Positions 7,944-15,719 of a stretch of 25,507 nt of DNA are shown piece after piece. The DNA lies in assembly GCA_036939355.1 (NCBI GenBank), contig JALLAP010000054.1, positions 1 to 25,507 on the forward strand, written 5' to 3'. Within the stretch, counting starts at the first letter, position 1; each line of letters begins with the position of its first letter. The DNA is from Thalassiosira profunda. Taxonomy: Eukaryota > Bacillariophyta > Thalassiosirophyceae > Thalassiosirales > Thalassiosiraceae. The position numbers and the translations under genes were made by a program. The notes under the pieces are model-generated. The model was not told where the DNA came from. It saw only the letters and a program-made list of their open reading frames with translations, and made no database searches.

Positions 7944-8990
7944 ATGCCTTCCGACGCGCCCCGGAGCGGCCCCTCCCAACCAAGCGGCATGGCCGGCGGG
8001 ACGAGGCCACAGACCAAACAAAAAAAGATGGGGGCGTCCGCGGCAGCGGCAGGTGCACGGCACTCGTCGTCTTCCTCTGCACTCGTGCGCAAGAAGAAGA
8101 AGAAGTCCGCCGCGCGGTCCGAGCAGCCGCTGCACAGCCAGCCGCCGGATCAGGAGGCGGTGGACGAGGAAATTCACACCTCCGCCGACGCAGACGCCTC
8201 GGACTCCAACCTCGCAGCAAACGCCGGCTATGGCGCTGGCTCCCTCGGAATGATGGGGGGAATGGGAATGGGGATGCCCTACGGCGGCGGCATGATGGGC
8301 ATGATGGGAATGGGCGGCATGTACGGCGGCATGATGGGCATGGGGGGCATGGGGATGATGCCCGGCTCCCAATTGCTGATGAACCTCAACTCCTTCCTGT
8401 TTGGGATCCAGAGCGTCGTCTTTTCCCTGGGGCAGGCCGTGCAGATCGTCGGGATGAACGCGCAGCAGTTGAAGCACGTGTACGAAAGTCTCAAGGGCAT
8501 GGTGGAAAATGCCCTGAGGCAGGTCCAAAAATTGGGGAACGGGTCGTACTTGGAGGAGGTGATGGGGGAACGAGGGGAGGGGGCGAGGCGGTGGATGCTG
8601 GGGGAGGGCGAGGAGGGGGCGGAGGGAGGCACGGGGGAGGGAGAACGAGAGATGACGCAGAGCGAAATCGTCCGAAGGCGACGGCTGGCGGCGTTTCGAT
8701 GGACGATGACGTTGGGTGCTTCCTATTTCCTTTACCGAACGGTGCGACGACTACTGAGAGCATTGATTTACGGGGGCGACGCGAGGGGAGCGCCTCGCGG
8801 AAGTAGGGGATTGCAATCAGGGGGATATTACGGCGGAGGAGGCATGTCGAACCAGCATTATGGCAATGGAATGGGCGGCGGTAGTTATGGCATGGGTCGA
8901 TATGGGGGCGGCGGATCTTACTATGGCCGAGGGCAGTACGATCCCTACTCGTCTGGAGGATACAACGATATGGGCGGAGGATATTACTGA
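7944..8990 (+). CDS. PEX13-like peroxisomal import protein (348 aa, no SH3 domain)
   Basis: Single exon with a true ATG at 7944 (a second at 7989) and TGA at 8988-8990. The N-terminus is Ser/Ala/Lys-rich with a poly-Lys run. A Gly/Met-rich repeat follows at about 95-140, then a helical region NLNSFLFGIQSVVFSLGQAV (147-166) running into GMNAQQLKHVYESLKGMVENALRQV, as in the Pex13 N-terminal family domain. A charged linker precedes a hydrophobic span (RLAAFRWTMTLGASYFLYRTVRRLLRALIYGG, 247-278), and the protein ends in a Gly/Tyr-rich tail. Pex13 sits in the peroxisomal membrane docking complex with Pex14 and admits matrix proteins. Like plant PEX13, and unlike yeast or human, no SH3 domain is seen. 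The YG-rich tails fit the reported condensate-forming role of Pex13 repeats. The match is to domain pattern, not a full alignment. Confidence 0.7.
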   Translation: MPSDAPRSGPSQPSGMAGGTRPQTKQKKMGASAAAAGARHSSSSSALVRKKKKKSAARSEQPLHSQPPDQEAVDEEIHTSADADASDSNLAANAGYGAGSLGMMGGMGMGMPYGGGMMGMMGMGGMYGGMMGMGGMGMMPGSQLLMNLNSFLFGIQSVVFSLGQAVQIVGMNAQQLKHVYESLKGMVENALRQVQKLGNGSYLEEVMGERGEGARRWMLGEGEEGAEGGTGEGEREMTQSEIVRRRRLAAFRWTMTLGASYFLYRTVRRLLRALIYGGDARGAPRGSRGLQSGGYYGGGGMSNQHYGNGMGGGSYGMGRYGGGGSYYGRGQYDPYSSGGYNDMGGGYY

Positions 8991-9083
8991 GCAGAATTCA
9001 TTGCAAGATGTCGAGGCTGTGTGCAGCACGAGAGCCGCCGAAGATGAAGTACTTTGCAAATACTGATATTATGTTCCTGGAAT

Positions 9084-9755
9084 TCATTCCCACGGACGCG
9101 TATCGACCACATTGGATGCTTTTGCGGCCATTTCCGCAACAACCCCGCCCGCCAAACTTACACCCATCCAAAATCCGATTTGTTGCATTCCCAGTTTGAT
9201 CATCCCCTCGTTGCCTTCTCTCGAGCCCCCGACAAACACCTTGCTGAACCCGTTTGATCCCTTCATTATCCTCGTGTATTTTCCATCTATCTTCGGGCAG
9301 TTGGTTCGTTCCACAACCAACAGCAAATGGTAGCCGTATTCCGACTCTATCGGACCGCAAATTTCTCCGAGCGGCACCTGAAAGCACGCCTGGTCTAACT
9401 CCTTTGCGCGACACCACCCCTGCGGGACCAGGTTGCCCAGCAACCCTCCATTTACGGCCGTCTCCTCGTCCCGGGAGTATTTCCTGGCGGCAGCCGCGAA
9501 GGCATCGACGACGTACATCGGTTGTGCGTCAGAAGTTTTGCTCGGGGTGACTTTGTTGCGAATGCTTTGTTTCAGTGCCAGGGCAACGTCGTCCGATTTG
9601 GGCAGCAGGATGTGATGCGCTGTAACTTTTCGTGTCAACGCTTGGAAGTCCCTCGATATGACGTCGATGAATGCCAGCGCCGTTGGTGCAGACGCGGTGA
9701 GGAGGATGCACAGGAGCACCAACATGGGCTGCGGAGTGCACGAGAGATGCTTCAT
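9084..9755 (-). CDS. Parvulin-type peptidyl-prolyl isomerase with probable plastid-targeting leader (223 aa)
   Basis: Residues 1-28 form a hydrophobic signal (MLVLLCILLTASAPTALA) followed by FID. A Phe directly after the ALA cleavage site is the ASA-FAP type signature of plastid proteins in algae with secondary red plastids. The rotamase domain spans about 43-150: TAHHILLPK, FAAAARKYSRDEET, NGGLLGNLVPQGWC and EYGYHLLLVVER are parvulin landmarks. A C-terminal hydrophobic segment (GFWMGVSLAGGVVAEMAAKA) may anchor it to a membrane. It should catalyse cis-trans isomerisation of peptidyl-proline bonds, probably in or at the plastid. The chosen ATG at 9755 puts the signal at the very N-terminus; the frame upstream to 9809 adds only a Lys-rich extension. 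The gene converges on the PEX13-like gene, with 93 bp between the stops. Confidence 0.82.
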   Translation of the reverse strand: MKHLSCTPQPMLVLLCILLTASAPTALAFIDVISRDFQALTRKVTAHHILLPKSDDVALALKQSIRNKVTPSKTSDAQPMYVVDAFAAAARKYSRDEETAVNGGLLGNLVPQGWCRAKELDQACFQVPLGEICGPIESEYGYHLLLVVERTNCPKIDGKYTRIMKGSNGFSKVFVGGSREGNEGMIKLGMQQIGFWMGVSLAGGVVAEMAAKASNVVDTRPWE

Positions 9756-10171
9756 CTTCTTCTTCGACGTCGGCTTCTCGGCTCGGGTGTGCTTGCTGCA
9801 AACTTGCAAGCTACTCGCTCGGCTTTCACCGCGCGGTGCAGTAGGGGTGATGCATAGTTTATAGGTTTAGGTGCACACCATTTTAAATTGCAACTTACCT
9901 TTCAACTCGTGACATTACATAGGGTTCCACATGTTGTGTGCCCATGAATAACTAATTTAGGTCTATTTATGCGGCCAGCTGACGCATCGAGCGAACTTCC
10001 GTGCTTCTGCCGCTTGCTTCTCCACCATGTCGAGCCCGCGCCCAGCCGCAGTCGTCACCGCGGCCCACCATACTTCAGCATCGTCGCCTTGGCGCGGCTG
10101 AAACAGTAGTTGCCACGCAACGCTGGATTCTCGTTGCATCATGCACGCATAAAGTCGTTGCAATTTTGCAA
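9756..10171. promoter_or_regulatory. Divergent intergenic region between parvulin and mitochondrial carrier genes
   Basis: These 416 bp must hold both promoters. The left half is AT-rich (ggtttaggtgcacaccattttaaattgc, about 9866-9893). A TATA-like ctatttat lies near 9963-9970. The reading frame of the carrier stays open back to 10001, but contains no ATG before 10172. Confidence 0.4.
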
Positions 10172-11344
10172 ATGGCGACCGACAGCAAGGGGCCGGCGCC
10201 ATCGCCCCTCGCTCGAATATCGGTCGAGGGACGGGCGCCGGCACCACTTTCGCGCATTATCTCGGGTTCTGTCGGGGCCATCGTCTATTGCCTTGCTTTT
10301 ACTCCCCTGGAGGTAGTGAAGACGCGGCAACAGGCGTCGTCGCCTCCAAGCTCGCCCGCCAGCCCACCAAAAGCCTTTCACCGAGGTCGTGGTGCGGTGA
10401 TGTTGCGAAATGGGCTGCGGTTGCCCCAGCAGGCATTCCCCTGTCTTGTCGCGCCGCAGTATCAAGCGTCTAAGACAGCCGGCATTTGCGCTCGATTCTT
10501 CGAGTCAGCGACACATCTCATACAACCTCGCCATCTCGACAAACCCGGCGGCATCCTCCAAACCTTGGTGTCGATATCTAGGAACGAAGGTCGCGGAGGC
10601 CTGTACAAGGGCCTGCGCCCTACGTTGCTCGCAGCTGTACCCAATACCGCGATTTACTTCACGGCGTATGATGACATCACGTCGCTTTTCCGCCAATACC
10701 ATTCCAGAAATGGCATACCGCACGATGGCTCGAAGCAAAAAGTCTACGTTCCACTGATCGCAGGAGCAACTGCAAGACTCATGAGCTCCGTGACAACTGC
10801 TCCATTGGAGCTCATCCGCACGAGACAAGCGACCGGAGGTAGTAGAGGTGTACTGGATGAGTTTCGATACCTTCTGAGAAAGAATGGGCCGCTGGCTTTG
10901 TATCGAGGCCTTGGCCCGATGATCATGCGAGACATTCCATTCTCTGCGCTGTACTTCCTCTCACTCGAGAATGCAAAGGAGCTGCTGTCGAACTCTAGTA
11001 TGTTGGGACCGTGGGGCACATGCCACTATACCGAACAGGGCATGAAGATACCAACGTCTGTAGAAGTCAACCAGGCTTTTCTGAGCGGAGCCACCGCGGG
11101 CGCCATCGCCACCTTGGCCACGACTCCCTTCGATGTTCTCAAGACAAGACGCCAAATGGTGCAGCAAGGAGGGCAAAAGCAAGGTATGATCTGTTGCGCG
11201 AGACAACTGGTACGGAAAGAAGGATTTTTCAAGGGCCTGTGGAAAGGAAACAGCACCCGCTTGGTCAAGATTGTGCCAGGATATGCATTAATGATGTCCA
11301 GCATCGAACTATCCAAGATCATCCTCCAGGATGTGATGTATTGA
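10172..11344 (+). CDS. Mitochondrial carrier of the SLC25A39/SLC25A40/Mtm1 type (390 aa)
   Basis: Three carrier repeats are visible, each with the PX(D/E)XX(K/R) signature: PLEVVK (45-50), PLELIR (211-216) and PFDVLK (319-324). Repeat ends carry GLYKGLRPTLLAAVPNTAIYF, ALYRGLGPMIMRDIPFSALYF and GLWKGNSTRLVKIVPGYAL. The APxTAIYFTAYD block and the ATARLMSSVTTAPLELIRTRQ segment are typical of the SLC25A39/40/Mtm1 branch. That branch is linked to glutathione import into mitochondria and, in yeast, to manganese-SOD activation. An insertion of about 65 residues sits in the first matrix loop, as in this branch generally. The cysteine set reported to bind iron-sulfur in the animal protein is not evident; only C91 and C106 lie in that loop. 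Substrate assignment is by family only. Transcription converges on the alpha/beta hydrolase, with 52 bp between stops. The first in-frame ATG was chosen. Confidence 0.85.
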   Translation: MATDSKGPAPSPLARISVEGRAPAPLSRIISGSVGAIVYCLAFTPLEVVKTRQQASSPPSSPASPPKAFHRGRGAVMLRNGLRLPQQAFPCLVAPQYQASKTAGICARFFESATHLIQPRHLDKPGGILQTLVSISRNEGRGGLYKGLRPTLLAAVPNTAIYFTAYDDITSLFRQYHSRNGIPHDGSKQKVYVPLIAGATARLMSSVTTAPLELIRTRQATGGSRGVLDEFRYLLRKNGPLALYRGLGPMIMRDIPFSALYFLSLENAKELLSNSSMLGPWGTCHYTEQGMKIPTSVEVNQAFLSGATAGAIATLATTPFDVLKTRRQMVQQGGQKQGMICCARQLVRKEGFFKGLWKGNSTRLVKIVPGYALMMSSIELSKIILQDVMY

Positions 11345-11396
11345 CATACAGTGTACAAATAACGTGTAAATAAAGAGGACGAACCTCATGCAAATA

Positions 11397-12491
11397 TCAC
11401 AGTTTCGACTGCGGATTGCCACTTCTACTCTCGTCGTCGGTATTGATGCCACTCCTCAGAAAGTCTCTAATCTCTCGTTCACACACCTCCGGTCTTTGAC
11501 AGTACATCCAATGCCCAGCTCCCTCCACCTTCACGATGCGACAATTGCTTTTATTCTCCCTCTCTTCTCGTTCAAGTATTGCGAAACTCCGATGATCGTG
11601 AAACATCACGTTCTTCTCCGTTCCATAGAGAAACAGTACCGGCGTTCGAACCAAATCCAACGGAAGATGCGCGTGGGCCAGATCGATGCGGCTCGTATTG
11701 CCCAGCATGGCCCTGAACAGGTAGTGATACGGATAGAACGTGTAAAGCATGTGGAAAGGATTCATGCGACGTTGTTTCAGCAGCATCCCGTCGATCGGCC
11801 GCAATGGTCCCAGGCCAAGTAGACTGACGACGCTCCAAAGCATCCCAAACACAAAGAGACCCACCGACTCGGAGACATACCGCATAAGGGTGAAGCTGGC
11901 GGCATTTGTTCCCCGGTATGCCAAATACACGAGCTTTTCCCGCGGAGTGTAGGAAGCAATGTCCCGAGGTTTGTCCCTGCATTTTGGATGCGGCCCGAGC
12001 AGGATATCCAGCAACACGATGCGATCGGGCACGTGCTCCGTGAAGCATTCCTCCTCGAGGGATCGATTGACGAACATCAACCCCGTAACAACCCCGAAAT
12101 CGTGAAAGATTACTGTGAATTGGGGCTTTGCGCGCTCTTCCCCGTCGGATGCTTTGTAGTACTCTGCAAACAGCTGCTTGGCCGCCTCCCGGATGCAGCG
12201 CGTCACTTCATCAAAAGTGAAACCTCTCCGTCGAAAGCCGCGGAATTTGGATTGCAAGTAGGACGCCTCGTCGAAGCCCGGCCAGCACGTGATGCCGACA
12301 AAGCATCCATCGTCGCTCGCGGCGGAGGGGGTGGCCAGGCGGCGGGCGAGCGGGGTGAAAGGCTCGACGCCATCTGGCCAGCCGCCGCAGTAAAAAACGA
12401 CGTTCTTGGCCGCCTTCGGATCGCCGTAAATGTGGAGGAGACCACCAGCCTCGTTGCCCGGGATGGGATAGCGGACGATCGTAGGCTCCAT
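11397..12491 (-). CDS. Alpha/beta-hydrolase fold protein (364 aa)
   Basis: Single exon from the first in-frame ATG at 12491. The fold is shown by an early strand-loop NVVFYCGGWPDG (30-41; an oxyanion-hole type loop), a nucleophile elbow VIFHDFGVVTG (128-138), a late strand TPVLFLYGTEKNVMFHD (283-299) that would supply the acid, and a catalytic His in GAGHW (324-328). The elbow carries Asp (D131) instead of Ser, in an HDFG context. This recalls epoxide hydrolases and haloalkane dehalogenases (HDWG), which use an Asp nucleophile. A cap region of about 110 residues (165-280) holds a hydrophobic stretch (SESVGLFVFGMLWSVVSLLGLG), so membrane association is possible. The substrate is unknown. It is divergent to the K+ channel gene. 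Confidence 0.78.
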   Translation of the reverse strand: MEPTIVRYPIPGNEAGGLLHIYGDPKAAKNVVFYCGGWPDGVEPFTPLARRLATPSAASDDGCFVGITCWPGFDEASYLQSKFRGFRRRGFTFDEVTRCIREAAKQLFAEYYKASDGEERAKPQFTVIFHDFGVVTGLMFVNRSLEEECFTEHVPDRIVLLDILLGPHPKCRDKPRDIASYTPREKLVYLAYRGTNAASFTLMRYVSESVGLFVFGMLWSVVSLLGLGPLRPIDGMLLKQRRMNPFHMLYTFYPYHYLFRAMLGNTSRIDLAHAHLPLDLVRTPVLFLYGTEKNVMFHDHRSFAILEREERENKSNCRIVKVEGAGHWMYCQRPEVCEREIRDFLRSGINTDDESRSGNPQSKL

Positions 12492-13035
12492 GTTGAGACA
12501 CAACGCAAGTAAATTTTTGGAGGAGGCACCGTCGCCGCGGGGAGTGCGATGGCCGCGGACGATGGTCTCGGGCGGGTGACCGCCGGCTCCAGTGTCAGTG
12601 TTGATGTTGATGGCTCGTGAGCTCGAGGGGGGGACGGAGGAGGCTTCAAAGAAAAGGAGGGGGCAAATGGCAAATCCGGCGGCCGATTCCTACTTACGTA
12701 CTCCCTACGTAGGCAGAGAATCTTTCCCTCTCTTCTCTCTTCCTTCCGCGGCGCTTCCGAGCAGTGATGCCTGTCAGCCATCGCCCAGAACGCGGGCCGC
12801 AGGGCATCGTTTAATTTGAGGGCGAGGGAGGCATGGTAGTCGTCGGCCGCGGGTGTAGCAGGGGCCGCGTATTGCAAATCGAGGACACATCTTGTGCACC
12901 CGCGCGCTGTCAGAAGAAGACGCGTTGAGGGCGAGGGAGGCTGGTAGTCGTCGAGCGCGGGTGAAAGCAGATAGGGCGGCTGCGTATTGCAAATCGAGGA
13001 CACCTCGTGTCTTGTGCACGCACGCCCAGATCACG
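12492..13035. promoter_or_regulatory. Divergent intergenic region upstream of the K+ channel, with tandem duplication and TTCCTACTTACGTAC motif
   Basis: These 544 bp lie between divergent ATGs. They hold TTCCTACTTACGTAC (12687-12701), the 10-bp palindrome CCTACGTAGG (12704-12713), and an approximately 109-bp imperfect tandem duplication (12816-13030). The channel's frame is open upstream to 12892, but has no ATG before 13036. Confidence 0.5.
12816..13030. repeat. Imperfect tandem duplication (about 109-bp unit) just upstream of the K+ channel start
   Basis: Copy 1 starts at 12816 and copy 2 at 12925. Both contain, in order, ttgagggcgagggagg, tggtagtcgtcg, gcgcggg/ccgcggg, cgtattgcaaatcgagg and ctt-gtgcac. 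Small insertions and deletions separate the two. Copy 2 ends a few bases before the ATG at 13036, so the duplication lies in the 5' UTR or core promoter. Confidence 0.85.
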
Positions 13036-15333
13036 ATGGCGGCGGGCATTCACTCCGCCTCCAAAAAGTTCAGCACGGTCAACACCGTGGCCGACAAGGA
13101 GGTCGCCCGCCTCCGCCGCCACTCCGCCCGCTTGCGCTTCCCGGTATTCTACCCCTGGACTCGACCTTACAAGAGCTGGTGGGGATTGACGGTGTTCGGC
13201 GCAGCCCTGACCATCTTCCTGGAAACCTATCAAATTGCTTTTGCGGGCGGGGGATACACTGGCAGCGGGAGCGCGGTGCTGGAATTCATATTGCTGGCCA
13301 TCTTCGGTTGTGATATATTCATCAATTTCAACCTCGCCTACTACGACGAGCGGGATCGCATCGTCTTCGATCGCTGGGCCATTGCCAAGCATTATTTGAG
13401 AGGCATGTTCGTCGTCGATTTGATCGGGGTCTTCCCCTTTTATCTGGTCACACTTCAGGCCACGGGGAACCTCGGGGAAGAGAACGATCTGACGCAATAC
13501 CTGTCCTTCCTTCGCCTGCTGAAGTTGGTGCGGCTTCACCGCGTTCACGTCTTTTTATCAATCATTCAGTACAGTCGGAAGCTGTCGCTGTTGACTCTCA
13601 CTCTCATGAGGAACTTTGGGGTCGTGTTGGTATGGACGCATGTGTGGGCGTGCGTCATGTTCTTCATAGCCCATGAATCGGCGTTCGATCCGGACAATAA
13701 CTGGCTCGGGGATTTGGTGCCGGAGCTGAACGGCTTTGAGCGATACGTAACATCGCTTTACTGGAGCGTCGTCACATTCACAACCGTGGGGTATGGCGAC
13801 TATAGTCCGGTCAACAGCGCTGAGCAGATTGCTGGGATGGCGTACATGCTTCTCAACGTTATCATCACCTCTTGGATGATTGGTAGCATCACGCTGTTGA
13901 TTGTCAAGAAGGACGAAAAGACCGGCGTGTATAGGGAAGCGTTGCAGGTACTTCACAAGTACAGCGCCCTCCACAATTTTGATCAGACGATGACGAAGCG
14001 CCTGCGAACGCAATTGAAGCTCGACTTCGATAACAAGGAGATTGCCGATGAGAAAGTGCTAGAGTTTTTCCCAACCGGCGTGCGACGTAAGATCTTGCGG
14101 AGGCTGTACCTCCCGTCCCTCCTCAAGACGAGACTCATGAAGGACACGCGTCAGCAGTTCGTGGACTCGTTCTTATCTCTCTGTTCGGTGGAGATCTTCA
14201 GTCCAGGAGAGGAGCTGCTGCTTCGAGGCAACGTTTCGTCAGATCTTTACCTATTGCTCGAGGGGACGGTCGAGGTGTCGTTGTCGTCCAGTACTGATGG
14301 CGTTTTGGGCGACGCAGATGCCAGCGATAAAGAGTTTGGGATGAGCGTGGCCCCAACGAGTTTCGCAGACGAGAGCGAATTCGACAAAAGCGTCAGAAAT
14401 GGAAGCGCCGGAGGGAGGAGAATTAAGAGTGGAGATTTCATCAACGAGCTGGGATTCTTCACTGAGTCTCCGCAGCCAGATACCATCAAAACCCGATCCG
14501 TGTGCAAGGTTCTGACGATGTCAAAGTCGCACTACCGGGAGATTGCTGCGGACCATCCAGGATCAGCCGGGGTCGTGCTTCAGAACCTTTTGAGCAAGGT
14601 TGAGGATCTGCCTCAAAATCGAATGGCGGTCCTTCACGAGAGCATCAGTTGGGGTCCAGAGGTTGACGCGGATGCGGACAATGCGGTGGCGGAGGCTCAG
14701 GCACAGCACGCCCTGACAGCGGTGAAAGATCTCATCATGATGCATATCAACAAGCAAAAAGACGATCACACCACTCGATTTTGCTTCGCAGCTTCCCGGG
14801 ATGACATTGATACCCTTGCCGCAATGTGCGATCACGGCTTCGATCCGGATTCTTCTGACTACGACCGAAGGACTGCTCTGATGGTCGCCAGCATGAACGG
14901 CAATGGAGAGACGGTCACGAAGTTGCTCGAGTACCACGCTAATCCCAACTTGACGGATATGCACGGGACGTCTGCGTTGTACGAGGCTGTGAAGAACAAT
15001 CACGAAAACGTGGAGGAGATCTTGCTGGAGGCGGGAGCGGAACTGGCAATGAACGACAGCTTGGCGGCATCGACGCTGTGCCAGACCGTCTTTGATGGGA
15101 ACATGACGCTGCTCAAACGACTGCTAAAGGCAAACATTCAGGTCAATGCCGGCGACTACGACAAGCGGACTGCATCTCATATCGCGGCGTCGGAGGGTAA
15201 TGCCGTGGCGCTGAAGCTCCTGGCGGAGGCCGGGGCCGATTTGACGCTGGAAGATCGCTGGGGAAACACGGCCCGGTCGGAGGCCGAGAAGTCAAAGGCT
15301 GGACATGTACTGCAGTATCTCGATTCACTGTGA
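13036..15333 (+). CDS. Voltage-gated K+ channel with cyclic-nucleotide-binding-like domain and ankyrin repeats (765 aa, AKT-like)
   Basis: Single exon. S1 to S6 occupy about 47-290. S4 is the basic LRLLKLVRLHRVHVFL (159-174), and the pore helix and filter are YWSVVTFTTVGYGDYSP (242-258) with the K+-selective TVGYGD. A C-linker (about 300-375) leads to a CNBD-like beta-roll (about 381-505). That roll is interrupted by an acidic Ser/Asp-rich insert (416-462), and the closing landmark GDFINELGFFTESPQP matches the FGE.GLL-type turn. Ankyrin repeats span about 578-745 (DRRTALMVASMNGNGETV, HGTSALYEAVKNNHENV, DKRTASHIAASEGNAVAL). The domain order matches plant AKT/SKOR channels, which move K+ across the plasma membrane; inward versus outward direction cannot be told from sequence. 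The first ATG is preceded by the tandem duplication. Confidence 0.92.
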   Translation: MAAGIHSASKKFSTVNTVADKEVARLRRHSARLRFPVFYPWTRPYKSWWGLTVFGAALTIFLETYQIAFAGGGYTGSGSAVLEFILLAIFGCDIFINFNLAYYDERDRIVFDRWAIAKHYLRGMFVVDLIGVFPFYLVTLQATGNLGEENDLTQYLSFLRLLKLVRLHRVHVFLSIIQYSRKLSLLTLTLMRNFGVVLVWTHVWACVMFFIAHESAFDPDNNWLGDLVPELNGFERYVTSLYWSVVTFTTVGYGDYSPVNSAEQIAGMAYMLLNVIITSWMIGSITLLIVKKDEKTGVYREALQVLHKYSALHNFDQTMTKRLRTQLKLDFDNKEIADEKVLEFFPTGVRRKILRRLYLPSLLKTRLMKDTRQQFVDSFLSLCSVEIFSPGEELLLRGNVSSDLYLLLEGTVEVSLSSSTDGVLGDADASDKEFGMSVAPTSFADESEFDKSVRNGSAGGRRIKSGDFINELGFFTESPQPDTIKTRSVCKVLTMSKSHYREIAADHPGSAGVVLQNLLSKVEDLPQNRMAVLHESISWGPEVDADADNAVAEAQAQHALTAVKDLIMMHINKQKDDHTTRFCFAASRDDIDTLAAMCDHGFDPDSSDYDRRTALMVASMNGNGETVTKLLEYHANPNLTDMHGTSALYEAVKNNHENVEEILLEAGAELAMNDSLAASTLCQTVFDGNMTLLKRLLKANIQVNAGDYDKRTASHIAASEGNAVALKLLAEAGADLTLEDRWGNTARSEAEKSKAGHVLQYLDSL

Positions 15334-15719
15334 GCTCGAGCTCGATCAAGAGCCCAGTCTATTCTTTCGCTTGGAGCTTATGAGCATTTGTACATATCAC
15401 GTGCCTATCCCAATTTTGTCCGAGATGGGGGGCACACAACAACTTGTAAAGTAGCTTTTGTTTGTAACACCAATGTCCCTCCCGCCAAAGATGAGTTGTC
15501 CTTCCTTTGGGAGGAGTCCGAAGACAGTAGGGAGCCAAAGGCTCGCTCTTCACCTCACAAGAGAGTGGGGTGGGGCGCCCGAGCACACGCCGCCGCGCGC
15601 AGCGGGGCGCGAAGGGGTATCTTTCCCTCCAAATTTAATAAAGAGTCCTACGCATGTACCCGCATTGCTGAACCTTCCCCATCCCCCCCCCCGCCCCACC
15701 CCCACTCTGCTCCGCGCTC
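15334..15719. promoter_or_regulatory. Intergenic region between K+ channel and aminopropyltransferase-like fusion
   Basis: These 386 bp separate two same-strand genes. Visible are a CACGTG (E/G-box) palindrome at 15398-15403, an aataaa at about 15638-15643, and a C-rich tract (about 15676-15706) that is a near-pure run of C just upstream of the ATG at 15720. No gene or RNA is recognised. Confidence 0.45.

Noticed and set aside
12203..13003. 266-codon open frame on the - strand over the hydrolase N-terminus and the tandem duplication
   Set aside because: Low-complexity Pro/Ala/Arg sequence; it overlaps the hydrolase in another frame and reads through the repeat in the promoter.
12892..13035. 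N-terminal extension of the K+ channel
   Set aside because: The frame is open but has no ATG and lies within the tandem duplication; the ATG at 13036 is the first available.
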